64,000 bases of DNA, taken from the NCBI RefSeq assembly GCF_015070875.1, contig NZ_JADDIV010000003.1, forward strand, positions 558,001 to 622,000, read 5' to 3'. The first letter of the stretch is position 1, and each line of letters opens with the position of its first letter. Below are positions 37,250 through 50,648 of this stretch, one piece after another. Position numbers and translations under genes: made by a program. The notes beneath the pieces were generated by a model. That model made no database searches. It worked only from the letters and a program-made list of their open reading frames with translations, and was not told the origin of the DNA. Source of the DNA: Ramlibacter pallidus. GTDB lineage: Bacteria > Pseudomonadota > Gammaproteobacteria > Burkholderiales > Burkholderiaceae_C.

Positions 37250-38719
37250 TCAGTCCGCGCGGTAGTTCGGCGCTTCCTTGGTGATCTGCACGTCGTGCAC
37301 GTGGCTTTCGCGCATGCCGGCCGCCGTGATCTGGACGAATTCCGCGCGCGAGCGCATGTCCTCGATGTTCGCGCAGCCGCAGTAACCCATCGCGGCGCGC
37401 AGGCCCCCGGCCATCTGGAACACGATGGTGACGAGCGAGCCCTTGTACGGCACGCGGCCTTCGATACCCTCGGGCACCAGCTTGTCCGCATTGGGGTTGC
37501 CGGTGCTGGATTCCTGGAAGTAGCGGTCGGCGCTGCCCTGCTGCATCGCGCCGATCGAGCCCATGCCGCGGTAGCTCTTGTAGCTGCGGCCCTGGTAGAG
37601 GACGATCTCGCCAGGCGCTTCTTCCGTCCCCGCGAACATGCCACCCATCATGACGGTGCTCGCCCCTGCGGCGATCGCCTTGGCGATGTCGCCGGAATAG
37701 CGGATGCCGCCGTCGGCGATGAGCGGCACGCCGCTGCCGGCCAGTGCCGTCGCGACGTTGTCTATCGCGGTGATCTGCGGCACGCCCACGCCCGCGACGA
37801 TGCGCGTGGTGCAGATCGACCCGGGGCCGATCCCCACCTTGACGGCGTCGGCGCCGGCCTCGACCAGCGCGCGGGCGGCGGCGCCGGTGGCGATGTTGCC
37901 GCCGATCACGTCGACTTGTGGATAGTTCTGCTTCACCCAGCGCACGCGGTCGATCACGCCCTTGCTGTGCCCGTGCGCGGTATCGACCACGATCGCATCG
38001 ACGCCCGCCTTCACGAGCGCCTCCACGCGCTCCTCGGTGCCTTCGCCCACGCCGACGGCGGCGCCGACGCGCAGCCGCCCGCTGGCGTCACGCGCCGCGT
38101 TGGGAAAGCTGGTCTGCTTGGTGATGTCCTTGACGGTGATCAGGCCCTTGAGCTCGAACGCGTCGTTCACCACGAGCAGGCGCTCGAGCCGGTGCTTGTT
38201 GAGGAGCGCCTTGGCCTCGAGGGCGCTGGTGCCCTCGTTGACGGTGATCAGCTTCTCGCGCGGCGTCATGATCTGGCTGACCGGGACGTCGTAGCGCGTC
38301 TCGAAGCGCAGGTCGCGGCCGGTGACGATGCCGACCACCTTGCCGCCATCGAGCACCGGGAAGCCGGAGATCCCCAGCTGCTCCTGCATCGCGATGACCT
38401 GCCGCACGGTGTGCTGCGGCGTGATCACGACCGGGTCGCGCAGCACGCCGGATTCGTAACGTTTCACGCGCGCCACTTCGGCGGCCTGCTGCTGCGCGGT
38501 GAGGTTCTTGTGCACGATCCCCATGCCGCCCTCCTGGGCGATGGCGATCGCCAGGCGCGCCTCGGTCACCGTGTCCATGGCGGCGGACACGAGCGGTAAG
38601 TTCAGCTGGATGTTGCGGGAGACGCGGGTGGCGAGGGAGGTGTCCTTGGGCAGGACCTGGGAGAACGCCGGCACCAGCAACACGTCGTCGAAGGTGAGCG
38701 CTTTTCCGAGAAGGCGCAT
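37250..38719 (-). CDS. guaB: IMP dehydrogenase
   Basis: 489 residues. Two CBS domains sit between the halves of the barrel ([15 protein letters not shown] [10 protein letters not shown] region), and the catalytic Cys is in [15 protein letters not shown]. The flap [13 protein letters not shown] and the C-terminal [14 protein letters not shown] are typical. It oxidises IMP to XMP with NAD, the committed step to GMP. In relatives guaA follows directly; here a terminator and a toxin-antitoxin pair lie between. TACAAT at 38740-38745 is a good -10 candidate. Confidence 0.97.
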   Translation of the reverse strand: MRLLGKALTFDDVLLVPAFSQVLPKDTSLATRVSRNIQLNLPLVSAAMDTVTEARLAIAIAQEGGMGIVHKNLTAQQQAAEVARVKRYESGVLRDPVVITPQHTVRQVIAMQEQLGISGFPVLDGGKVVGIVTGRDLRFETRYDVPVSQIMTPREKLITVNEGTSALEAKALLNKHRLERLLVVNDAFELKGLITVKDITKQTSFPNAARDASGRLRVGAAVGVGEGTEERVEALVKAGVDAIVVDTAHGHSKGVIDRVRWVKQNYPQVDVIGGNIATGAAARALVEAGADAVKVGIGPGSICTTRIVAGVGVPQITAIDNVATALAGSGVPLIADGGIRYSGDIAKAIAAGASTVMMGGMFAGTEEAPGEIVLYQGRSYKSYRGMGSIGAMQQGSADRYFQESSTGNPNADKLVPEGIEGRVPYKGSLVTIVFQMAGGLRAAMGYCGCANIEDMRSRAEFVQITAAGMRESHVHDVQITKEAPNYRAD

Positions 38720-38739
38720 GGGAAGGCTCCAAAAGAAGG

Positions 38740-38745
38740 ATTGTA
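38740..38745 (-). promoter_or_regulatory. -10 box TACAAT of guaB
   Basis: Minus-strand TACAAT lies 21 bp before the guaB ATG, leaving a leader of about 14 bases that contains GGAG. No strong -35 match. Confidence 0.5.
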
Positions 38746-38841
38746 CCCGCGTGCAATTTCGCACGGCCGGCGTGGCGCCGGCGCACCACGATGAGGGATA
38801 AGGTGGGGGGCTTTTGCGCCCTGCCGGGCTAAACTGGCTGC

Positions 38842-39354
38842 ATGAAGATCGCCCGCCTTGCCCTCCTCGCCATCGCATGTTCCGTGCCGCTCGTTGCCGC
38901 CGCGCAGTGGCAGTGGGTCGACAAACAGGGCCGCCGGGTGTTCAGCGACCAGGCGCCGCCGCCCGACATCGCGCCGGACCGCATCCTGAAGCAGCCGGGC
39001 CAGCGCGGCGCGGTGGCGCCCGCCGCCGCACCGGAAGCCACCTCCACTGCGGCCGCTGCCGGCACCGCCCTGCCCAAGCCCACCGGCAAGGATCCCGCCC
39101 TCGAACAGAAGCGCAAGCAGGCCGAGGCCGAGGAAGCGATCAAGAAGAAGGCCGAGGAAGAGAAAGTGGCCGCCGCCCGCCTGGAGAACTGCAACCGCGC
39201 GAAGGCCAGCAAGGCCACCTACGATTCCGGCGAGCGGGTCGCCCGCGTCAACGCCAAGGGCGAGCGCGAGTTCATCGACGATGCCACGCGCGCCGCGGAG
39301 TCCAAGCACATCGCTTCCGTGATCGCCCGCGAGTGCGGGCCGCAGCCTCAGTAA
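38842..39354 (+). CDS. Exported DUF4124 protein
   Basis: 170 residues. A signal peptide ([16 protein letters not shown]) is followed at once by the DUF4124 motif [19 protein letters not shown]. The middle is Ala/Pro-rich, then a charged helix [19 protein letters not shown], then a C-terminal segment with two Cys. DUF4124 proteins are common periplasmic proteins of betaproteobacteria without known function. The last 7 bp overlap the convergent rnfH gene. Confidence 0.88.
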   Translation: MKIARLALLAIACSVPLVAAAQWQWVDKQGRRVFSDQAPPPDIAPDRILKQPGQRGAVAPAAAPEATSTAAAAGTALPKPTGKDPALEQKRKQAEAEEAIKKKAEEEKVAAARLENCNRAKASKATYDSGERVARVNAKGEREFIDDATRAAESKHIASVIARECGPQPQ

Positions 39355-39680
39355 CCCGGTTTCGCGCCGGGCCGCCGCTTCGCGAACAGCCCGGCCGCCC
39401 GGGTGCCCTGCTTGCGGAAGCGCTCGCGGCGGGCCACCTTCGGGTCCACCAGCAGCGGCCGGTACACCTCGACGCGATCCCCATCGCGCACCGCCTGGTC
39501 GAGGGCGCAGCGCCGGCCCCAGACCCCCAGTTCCAGCCCCGAGACATCCTGGCCCGCGCACACCTGCGGCCATCCGCTGGCGAGCACGGCGTCACGCACG
39601 CTGGCGCCCTCCGCCAGCTGCAGCGTCCACTCCAGCACCTCGCGCGGCGCCGGCGAGTACAGCACGGTCACGCGGGGCAT
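39348..39680 (-). CDS. rnfH: RnfH family ubiquitin-like protein
   Basis: 110 residues. The beta-grasp RnfH fold is seen in VTVLYSPAPREVLEWTLQL and RDGDRVEVYRPLLVDPKVAR, the last part highly conserved. RnfH is linked by gene context to the ratA-smpB locus and to Rnf electron transport, but its biochemical role is unknown. It lies 4 bp after ratA on the same strand. The C-terminus is basic (RFRKQGTRAAGLFAKRR). Confidence 0.9.
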   Translation of the reverse strand: MPRVTVLYSPAPREVLEWTLQLAEGASVRDAVLASGWPQVCAGQDVSGLELGVWGRRCALDQAVRDGDRVEVYRPLLVDPKVARRERFRKQGTRAAGLFAKRRPGAKPGY

Positions 39681-39684
39681 CGCT

Positions 39685-40125
39685 TCAGCCGTAGACCTGT
39701 TCGGCGCGCTTGACGAAGGCGTCGACCAGGCTGCCGGCGATCTTGTCGAACACCGGCCCCACCAGCGTGGCCAGCGCCGTGCTCTTGAAGCTGTAGTGCA
39801 TCTCCAGCGTGACCTTGCATGCGCGCTGCCCCGGCTGGCCGAGCGGCTGGAACTTCCACGCGCCATCGAGGTGGGAAAAGGGCCCGTCGACCAGCTTCAT
39901 GCGGACCTCGCGCCCGGCGACGTGCGTGTTGCGCGTGGTGAAGGTCTGGTGGATGCCGGAGAACGCGATGCCGATTTCCGCCTTCATCCCGTCCGGCTCG
40001 TGGGCGAGCACGCTGGCGCGGTCGCACCACGGCAGGAACTCGCAGTACTTCGGCACGTCGGTCACCAGCGCGAACATCTCTTCGGCGCTGTACCAGATGA
40101 GCACGGACTTGTGGACGGTTTTCAT
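39685..40125 (-). CDS. ratA: RatA/COQ10-like START domain protein
   Basis: 146 residues of a START/polyketide-cyclase fold: MKTVHKSVLIWYSAEEMFALV and YCEFLPWCDRASV are typical. Family members bind coenzyme Q or lipid; E. coli RatA was also reported to block 70S ribosome assembly when overproduced, with RatB (RnfH) named its partner. The ratA-rnfH pair divergent from smpB is conserved in proteobacteria. I favour the quinone-binding role as the default. Confidence 0.9.
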   Translation of the reverse strand: MKTVHKSVLIWYSAEEMFALVTDVPKYCEFLPWCDRASVLAHEPDGMKAEIGIAFSGIHQTFTTRNTHVAGREVRMKLVDGPFSHLDGAWKFQPLGQPGQRACKVTLEMHYSFKSTALATLVGPVFDKIAGSLVDAFVKRAEQVYG

Positions 40126-40185
40126 GGAGAATTGCGGGCCCGCGCGGCATTGTAGAGAGCCGTCGCCGACCCCACCTGTCAGTCC

Positions 40186-40659
40186 ATGGCGACAAAAAAA
40201 GAATCACCCTCCCGCATCGCCGACAACAAGAAGGCCGCGTTCAACTACTTCTTCGAGGAGCGGTACGAGGCCGGCGTGGTGCTGCAAGGCTGGGAAGTCA
40301 AGGCGTTGCGCGCGGGCAAGGTGCAGCTCACCGACGGCTACGTCGTGATCCGCGACGGCGAGCTGTTCCTGATCGGGTGCCAGATCAACCCGCTCAAGAC
40401 CGCCTCCACGCACGTCAGCCCGGATTCGGTCCGCACCAAGAAGCTGCTGCTGCACAAGGACGAGATCCGCCGCCTCGTCGGCAAGGTGGAGCAGAAGGGC
40501 TACACGCTCGTGCCCATCCAGCTTTACTGGAAGGAAGGCAAGGTCAAGGCGGAGATCGCGCTGGCCAAGGGCAAGGCCGAACACGACAAGCGCGACACCA
40601 TCAAGGACCGCGAGGGCAAGCGCGAGGTCGAGCGCGCCATGAAGGAAAGGCACCGCTGA
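40186..40659 (+). CDS. smpB: SsrA-binding protein SmpB
   Basis: 157 residues. Family blocks [21 protein letters not shown] and the C-terminal basic tail [20 protein letters not shown] are present. SmpB carries tmRNA to stalled ribosomes. It diverges from ratA across 60 bp. The ssrA gene itself is not in this window. Confidence 0.96.
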   Translation: MATKKESPSRIADNKKAAFNYFFEERYEAGVVLQGWEVKALRAGKVQLTDGYVVIRDGELFLIGCQINPLKTASTHVSPDSVRTKKLLLHKDEIRRLVGKVEQKGYTLVPIQLYWKEGKVKAEIALAKGKAEHDKRDTIKDREGKREVERAMKERHR

Positions 40660-40676
40660 TCGGTGTTTTCCCGCGC

Positions 40677-40706
40677 GGGGAATAAACCGGCCCCCGCCGG
40701 CGTTCA
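40677..40706 (+). promoter_or_regulatory. ECF-type promoter (GGAATAA-N16-GTTCA)
   Basis: GGGGAATAAA at 40677-40686 and GTTCA at 40702-40706 give -35 and -10 elements with 16-bp spacing, the pattern for ECF sigma promoters. It lies 30 bp before the lipoprotein ATG and heads an operon that encodes an ECF sigma factor. Confidence 0.55.
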
Positions 40707-40735
40707 TGCAGGCAGGACCACCACCGGAGACCTCC

Positions 40736-41107
40736 ATGCGCACCACCCTCGCCGCCCTCGCCTGCGCCGCGCTGCTCGCAGCCTGCGCCACCACCACGCA
40801 CGTGCCCGCCCGCATGGCCGACGGCGTCTTCGTCGGCCCCAACGGCATGACCCTGTACACCTTCGACCGCGACGCGGCGGGCTCGGGCAAGTCGGCCTGC
40901 AACGGCCAATGCGCCGTGAACTGGCCCCCGCTCATGGCATCCGCCTCGGACCAGCCGGCCGGGGACTGGACCATCGTGACGCGCGACGACGGGGCCCGGC
41001 AGTGGGCCTTCCGCGGCAAGCCCGTGTACTACTGGGTCAAGGACGCCCGCCCCGGCGACCGCACCGGCGACGGCGTGAACAACGCCTGGCGCCTCGCGCG
41101 GCCCTGA
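40736..41107 (+). CDS. COG4315-type lipoprotein
   Basis: 123 residues with a lipoprotein signal (LACAALLAACATT). The mature part carries the repeat of this family: MTLYTFDRDAAGSGKSACNG, CAVNWPPL and GKPVYYWVKDARPGDRTGDG. These periplasmic proteins are often encoded with ECF sigma factors; function unknown, though the Cys pair and Trp/Tyr-rich motifs suggest redox or ligand binding. GGAG precedes the ATG, and the ECF promoter lies just upstream. Confidence 0.88.
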   Translation: MRTTLAALACAALLAACATTTHVPARMADGVFVGPNGMTLYTFDRDAAGSGKSACNGQCAVNWPPLMASASDQPAGDWTIVTRDDGARQWAFRGKPVYYWVKDARPGDRTGDGVNNAWRLARP

Positions 41108-41134
41108 GCCGGCGCGCGGACCGGCTCTTGCCGC

Positions 41135-41662
41135 ATGGGGGACGCGGGCACGCCTTCCGGACTGGTCGGGCACATCCCCGACCTGCGCCGCTATGCGCGT
41201 TCGCTCACCGGCGACGCCTGGGCCGCCGACGACCTCGTGCAGGACACCCTCGAGCGTGCCTGCGACCGCTGGCAGCTCTGGGCCGCCGGCAGCGACCTGC
41301 GCGCCTGGCTGTTCACGCTGATGCACAACCTGTTCGTCGATGGCGCCCGCCGGGCCCTGCGCCAGCAGGCGCAGCGGGTGGACGTGGACGACGCGGCGGG
41401 CGAGCTGGTCGCACCGGCCGGCGGCGCCGACCAGGCCCTGGACCTCCAGCGTTGCCTGCTGCGGCTGCCGGAGGAGCAGCGCGAAGTGCTGCTGCTGGTG
41501 GCGTTGCAGGACCTCTCGTATGAGGACGCCGCACGCGTGACAGGCGTGCCGATCGGCACGGTGATGTCGCGCCTGTCGCGCGCGCGCAGCCGCCTGCGCG
41601 AACTGATGGACGGGCGGCAGCCGCCCGCGGCCGGCCAGCCCGCGCTGCGCCGGATGAAGTGA
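41135..41662 (+). CDS. ECF RNA polymerase sigma factor
   Basis: 175 residues. Region 2 is ARSLTGDAWAADDLVQDTLERA and region 4 is LRLPEEQREVLLLVALQDLSYEDAA followed by the recognition helix GVPIGTVMSRLSRARSRL. No region 3, as in ECF factors. It is 27 bp after the lipoprotein and 13 bp before its anti-sigma factor. It probably drives its own operon from the GGAATAA promoter. Confidence 0.94.
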   Translation: MGDAGTPSGLVGHIPDLRRYARSLTGDAWAADDLVQDTLERACDRWQLWAAGSDLRAWLFTLMHNLFVDGARRALRQQAQRVDVDDAAGELVAPAGGADQALDLQRCLLRLPEEQREVLLLVALQDLSYEDAARVTGVPIGTVMSRLSRARSRLRELMDGRQPPAAGQPALRRMK

Positions 41663-41675
41663 AAGTGGACGAGCG

Positions 41676-42491
41676 ATGAAAGAGGACCCCGACCTGCTGC
41701 GCGACGAAGCCGAACTGCACGCCTACGTCGACGGCCGGCTGGATGCCGCCGCACGGGCGGCAGTGCAGGCCCGGCTTGCCGCGGATCCGGCAGCCGCCGA
41801 AACGGTGGCGGCCTGGACGCGACAGAAGGAGGCCTTGCGGGCGCTGCACGCGCCGCTGTTGCAGGAACCGGTCCCGCCCACCCTGCGCGAGGCCGCCGAG
41901 CGGCTGCAACACCGCGGCAGCAATGTGCAGCGCGTTGCGCGTTGGGGCGGCCTCGCCGCGTCGGTGCTGGTGGCATTTGCCGCCGGCTGGGCCGGCCACC
42001 AGCAGTGGCAGTCGCGCCTGGACGGGCAGCTCCTCGCCGGCACCCGTGGCGCCAGCGAGTTCGCGCGGCAGGCGGTGCTGGCGCATTCGGTGTACCTGCC
42101 GGAGGTGCGGCATCCGGTCGAAGTCGACGCCTCGCAGCAGGACCACCTGGTGCAGTGGCTGTCGAAGCGGCTGAACCGGCCCTTGAAGGTGCCGAACCTG
42201 CAGGCGGTCGGCTACGAACTGGTGGGCGGCCGGCTGTTGCCGGGCGACAAGGGCGCGCGGGCGCAGTTCATGTTCCAGGACGCCGCCGGCGAACGCATCA
42301 CGCTCTACGTCGGCGCCATCGACGACCCGAACCTGAAGGCGGCCGGCGGCGCAACGGCGTTCCGGTTCGGGAGCGAAGGGGCGGTCGCCACGTTCTACTG
42401 GGTCGACGAGGGCTTCGGCTATGCGCTGGCGGGCAAGCACCCGCGGCAGAAGCTGCTCACGCTGGCGGAGCACGTCCACCGGCAGTTGTGA
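41676..42491 (+). CDS. Transmembrane anti-sigma factor
   Basis: 271 residues. A cytoplasmic N-terminal region with ELHAYVDGRLDAAARAAVQ (zinc-less anti-sigma type, no HxxxCxxC), a transmembrane helix at ~88-106 and a periplasmic C-terminal domain of ~165 residues. This arrangement matches anti-sigma factors that hold the ECF partner until a periplasmic signal arrives. It ends 1 bp before the stop of a convergent gene. Confidence 0.88.
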   Translation: MKEDPDLLRDEAELHAYVDGRLDAAARAAVQARLAADPAAAETVAAWTRQKEALRALHAPLLQEPVPPTLREAAERLQHRGSNVQRVARWGGLAASVLVAFAAGWAGHQQWQSRLDGQLLAGTRGASEFARQAVLAHSVYLPEVRHPVEVDASQQDHLVQWLSKRLNRPLKVPNLQAVGYELVGGRLLPGDKGARAQFMFQDAAGERITLYVGAIDDPNLKAAGGATAFRFGSEGAVATFYWVDEGFGYALAGKHPRQKLLTLAEHVHRQL

Positions 42492-42492
42492 G

Positions 42493-43581
42493 CTAGACCA
42501 GCGCCCGCAGCGGATGCGCGTGAACGGGCCACGGGCTGGCGAAGAACGCTTCCACCATCCCGGGCGTGACGTCCTCGATGCGCGCCGGATCCCAGCGCGG
42601 CGCGTGGTCCTTGTCGATCGCCAGCGCGCGGATCCCTTCGAAGGTTTCGCCGGCCGCGCCGGGGCGCAACTGGAAGCAGTGCCGCACCATGTCGCGTTCC
42701 ATGCGCAGGTCGTCCGCGAGCTTCATGTGGCGGGCCCGGCGCACGTGCTCCAACGTGACGTGCAGCATCAGCGGCGAACGCTTGCGCAGCAGCGCCGCCG
42801 TCTCGGTCGCGAACGGGGACGGGTCCGCCTCGAGCGCCGCGACGATGGCCCCGACCGTCGGCAGGCCGAAGAAGCGGTCGATGTCCGCCCGCCGCGCCGC
42901 GAGGGCGCTGGCGCCGCCGTCCGCGGGCGCCTGCGCAACGCGTTCGCGCAGGCGGGCGAACGCCTCGTCGTCGCCAAGATCGTCCCACAGTGCCGGCACC
43001 TCGGACGAGGCCACGACGATGTCGGCCAGGCGCGCCGTCACCGCGTCGTGGCCTCCGATCAGCTGCCCCGTGAGCGCGAGGTACTCGCCGATGCGGCCGG
43101 GACAGCGGGAGAGGAACCAGCCGCCGCCGACGTCCGGGAACAGGCCGATGTTGGTCTCCGGCATCGCCATCTTCGTGCGTTCGGTGGCGATGCGCAGGCT
43201 GGCGTCGCCGCCGTGCGCGGAAATGCCCATGCCGCCGCCCATCACGATGCCGTCCATGAAGACCACGTAGGGCTTCGGGTAGGCGTGGATCAAGTGGTTG
43301 AGCGTGTATTCCTCGGTGAAGAAGTCCTCGAGCCGGGGATCCCCGGCGAGCACCGCCTGGTGGAAGAAGCGGATGTCGCCGCCGGCGCAGAAGGCACCGA
43401 ACGGACCTTCCCTGCCCATGCCGCGCAGGGCGACGCGCTCCACGCGCGGGTCGTCGCGCCAGGCGAGCAGCGCCACGGTGAGGTCGCGGATCATGTCCAG
43501 CGACAGCGCGTTCAGTGCCTTCGGCCGGTCCAGCGTGACGAGGCCGGCGCTGCCGCGCACCTCCGTACGGATGTGGCTCAT
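42493..43581 (-). CDS. Enoyl-CoA hydratase/isomerase family protein (3-hydroxyisobutyryl-CoA hydrolase-like)
   Basis: 362 residues, longer than the ~260 of ordinary crotonases and matching 3-hydroxyisobutyryl-CoA hydrolases. FCAGGDIRFF and GIVMGGGMGISAHG form the oxyanion hole, and MPETNIGLFPDVGGGWFLSR contains the Glu and Asp of the hydrolase branch. It may act in valine breakdown. Its ATG overlaps the stop of the EamA transporter gene. Confidence 0.88.
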   Translation of the reverse strand: MSHIRTEVRGSAGLVTLDRPKALNALSLDMIRDLTVALLAWRDDPRVERVALRGMGREGPFGAFCAGGDIRFFHQAVLAGDPRLEDFFTEEYTLNHLIHAYPKPYVVFMDGIVMGGGMGISAHGGDASLRIATERTKMAMPETNIGLFPDVGGGWFLSRCPGRIGEYLALTGQLIGGHDAVTARLADIVVASSEVPALWDDLGDDEAFARLRERVAQAPADGGASALAARRADIDRFFGLPTVGAIVAALEADPSPFATETAALLRKRSPLMLHVTLEHVRRARHMKLADDLRMERDMVRHCFQLRPGAAGETFEGIRALAIDKDHAPRWDPARIEDVTPGMVEAFFASPWPVHAHPLRALV

Positions 43582-44450
43582 GCCCGTTGCCTCCACCCCA
43601 CCAGCTCGTTGGCCACCAGCGCGCCGATCACCAGTGCCCCGCCGGTGAGCACCGTGGGCCCGGGTGCTTCGCCGGCGCCGAACCACGCCAGCAGGATCCC
43701 GAAGATCACCTCGAGCAGCGCCAGCAGGGAGATCTCGGGCGCGGCGAGCACGCGCGCGCACATCACGGCCAGCGCACACGGAATGGCCAGCTGCACCAGC
43801 CCCAGCAGCGCCAGCAGCGCGATGTCGTGGCCCGACGCCTGGAACGGCATCGCCAGCGGCAGCGTCGCCAGCGAGGAGATCACGGCACCGACCAGCACCG
43901 CCGGCACCAGGTCGATGTTCTCGCCGCGCGCGTGGGCGCGCTGCGTGATCGTCCAGTTGATGCCGCCGGCCAGCGGCACGCAGAGGGCCACCAGGGTGCC
44001 GGCCAGCCCGCCGCCTTCGACCTGCGTGCCGTACATGTAGGCAATGCCGGCCCCCGCCACCAGGATGGCGGCCCAGGTGCGCGGCGGGATCCGGTGCCCG
44101 ATGAACACGCGGGCGATCAGCGCCGTCAGGAACGGGCCGATGGCCATGGTCACCAGCACGTTCGCGACGCTGGTCAGCGTGAGCGCCACCATGAAGGCGG
44201 TGAACATGACGCTCCAGCAGACGCCGGAGAGCCACAGCGACGCGCCCGCGTGGCGGATCTTGCTGAAGACGACGCGGCCCTGGAAGAAGGGCAGGATGAC
44301 CAGCAGCGAGAGCACCGTGAAGAAGCTGCGCCAGAAGGTCACTTCGAAGCTTTGCGCCTGTTCCAGGTGCCGGGTCACGACCCCCGCGATGGACCACATC
44401 AGGGTCACCGCCACCATGAGGAATACCGCGCGGGTGTGGGTGAGTTTCAT
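43578..44450 (-). CDS. EamA/DMT family transporter
   Basis: 290 residues from ATG 44450 (a GTG two codons upstream is possible). Ten hydrophobic segments in two EamA halves are visible, starting with FLMVAVTLMWSIAGVVTRHL and ending GALVIGALVANELVGW. DMT transporters export metabolites such as amino acids; the substrate is unknown. Downstream coupling to the enoyl-CoA hydratase-like gene suggests a metabolic link but this is weak. Confidence 0.87.
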   Translation of the reverse strand: MKLTHTRAVFLMVAVTLMWSIAGVVTRHLEQAQSFEVTFWRSFFTVLSLLVILPFFQGRVVFSKIRHAGASLWLSGVCWSVMFTAFMVALTLTSVANVLVTMAIGPFLTALIARVFIGHRIPPRTWAAILVAGAGIAYMYGTQVEGGGLAGTLVALCVPLAGGINWTITQRAHARGENIDLVPAVLVGAVISSLATLPLAMPFQASGHDIALLALLGLVQLAIPCALAVMCARVLAAPEISLLALLEVIFGILLAWFGAGEAPGPTVLTGGALVIGALVANELVGWRQRA

Positions 44451-44498
44451 CAGCACGAGATGGTAGCGGGACCAGGGAGGACCCCATCCAGTGCCACC

Positions 44499-44570
44499 GC
44501 GGAACCGGCTTTGCCGGGCCGCTGGTGGCGCCCCCTCGGGGGGAGGCGGCCGCAGGCCGCTTCGGGGGGG
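44499..44570. repeat. Intergenic palindromic repeat, copy 1
   Basis: The element contains CGGAACCGGCTTTGCCGGGCC, a GCCCCC/GGGGGG pair and GCGGCC-GCA-GGCCGC, each able to form a hairpin. A near-identical copy is at 55575-55648. It lies beyond the typA stop and upstream of the EamA gene; it may work as a typA terminator. Confidence 0.7.
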
Positions 44571-44575
44571 ACCAG

Positions 44576-46398
<1,823 letters not shown>

Positions 46399-46402
<4 letters not shown>

Positions 46403-47352
46403 ACGTTCTCTGGCTCGGTCGCGCCGAGGATTTGCTGGATTTCGATCGGGCTCAGCAGGCGGGAGGGGATCAGTTCCCCCGCCTTCGCATGGGCCGTGCC
46501 CAGGAGCGCCGGCGGCGCCTTCCCGTACACGGCGATTCTTTCGGCGTCGCGCCAGGCGCCGCGCCGGCGCAGGCCGCTCAGGAAGCGGCCGGCATCTTCC
46601 GCGCCGAGCGTGACGCGGTCGTGACCGGGCAGCAGCGCGTCCACGGGCAGCAACCGGGCCTGCCTGTCTGATTCGGGCAGCGCCTCGAGTTCCGACAGCG
46701 TCAGGCACTGCGAAGCAACGAACGGGCCGGTCGCGATTCTCCGCAGCGACACCAGGTGGGCGCCGCAGCCCAGGGCCTGCCCGATGTCCTCGCCCAGGGT
46801 CCGGATGTACGTCCCCTTGCTGACCTTGGCCACCATCTTCAGCAGCGCCGGCCCGGCCAGCGACAGCTGCAGGTCGAACACCGTCACGTCCCGCGCCGCG
46901 CGATCCACCTCGATGCCGGCGCGCGCGTACTCGTACAGCGCCTTGCCGTCCTTCTTCAGGGCACTGTGCATCGGCGGCACCTGCGTGATCGCTCCCGTGA
47001 AAGCCGCCTGCACTTCCGCCAGGCGCTCCGGCGTGATCGCCGGAACGTCGCGCCGCGCTATCACCTCGCCCTCGGCGTCCCCGCTCGCGGTGCGCACACC
47101 GAGCTGCGCCACCGCCTCGTAGGTCTTGTCCGCGTCCAGGTGCAGCTGGCTGAACTTGGTCGCCGCCCCGAAGCACAGCGGCAACACGCCGGTGGCCATC
47201 GGGTCCAGCGTGCCGGTGTGGCCGGCCTTCTCCGCCCGCAGCAGCCACTTGGCCTTCTGCAGCGCGTCGTTGCTGGAGAACCCCAGCGGCTTGTCGATGA
47301 GCAACACCCCATGCACAGGGCGCCGCTGCACCCTGGTGCGTGGCGCGTTCAC
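46399..47352 (-). CDS. truB: tRNA pseudouridine-55 synthase
   Basis: 317 residues. The catalytic Asp is in [15 protein letters not shown], preceded by [15 protein letters not shown]. It makes pseudouridine at U55 in the T loop of tRNAs. It starts 3 bp after rbfA and overlaps typA at its end. Confidence 0.96.
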
Positions 47353-47355
47353 GTC

Positions 47356-47724
47356 CTAGTCTTCCTTGGAACGGGAGGAGACCGCCTTGGCGATCAGGGC
47401 GTTCATGTCGGCCGCGCGCTCGGTGGTGCGGTCGAACTGGAAATGGAGCGTCGGCACCGTGTGGATGTGCAGGCGCTTGAACAGGTGGTTGCGCAGGAAG
47501 CCGGCGGCCTGGTTCAAGGCCTCCGTGGTCTCGTCCGGGTCGCCCACCAGGATGCTGAAGAACACCTTGGCGTGGGCGTAGTCGGGCGTGACCTCCACGG
47601 CATTGATCGTCACCATCCCCACCCGCGGGTCCTTCAGTTCGCGCGCGATCAGCTCCGACAGGTCGCGCTGGATCTGGTCGGCGACCTTGAAGCCGCGGTT
47701 GGGGGTGGATGACTTCTTCTTCAT
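47356..47724 (-). CDS. rbfA: Ribosome-binding factor A
   Basis: 122 residues of the KH-like RbfA fold: [21 protein letters not shown] and [14 protein letters not shown]. It binds the 30S subunit during 16S rRNA maturation and cold adaptation. It follows infB by 19 bp in the classical operon. Confidence 0.95.
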   Translation of the reverse strand: MKKKSSTPNRGFKVADQIQRDLSELIARELKDPRVGMVTINAVEVTPDYAHAKVFFSILVGDPDETTEALNQAAGFLRNHLFKRLHIHTVPTLHFQFDRTTERAADMNALIAKAVSSRSKED

Positions 47725-47743
47725 GGGGCCTGCGCCCGTCCGC

Positions 47744-50629
<2,886 letters not shown>

Positions 50630-50648
50630 GTGTTCTCAGTTCCTCCCA

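Noticed and set aside
39685-40125. ratA-rnfH as a toxin-antitoxin system
   Set aside because: The conserved location beside smpB and the START fold fit a quinone/lipid-binding housekeeping role; toxin behaviour is reported only on overproduction of the E. coli protein.
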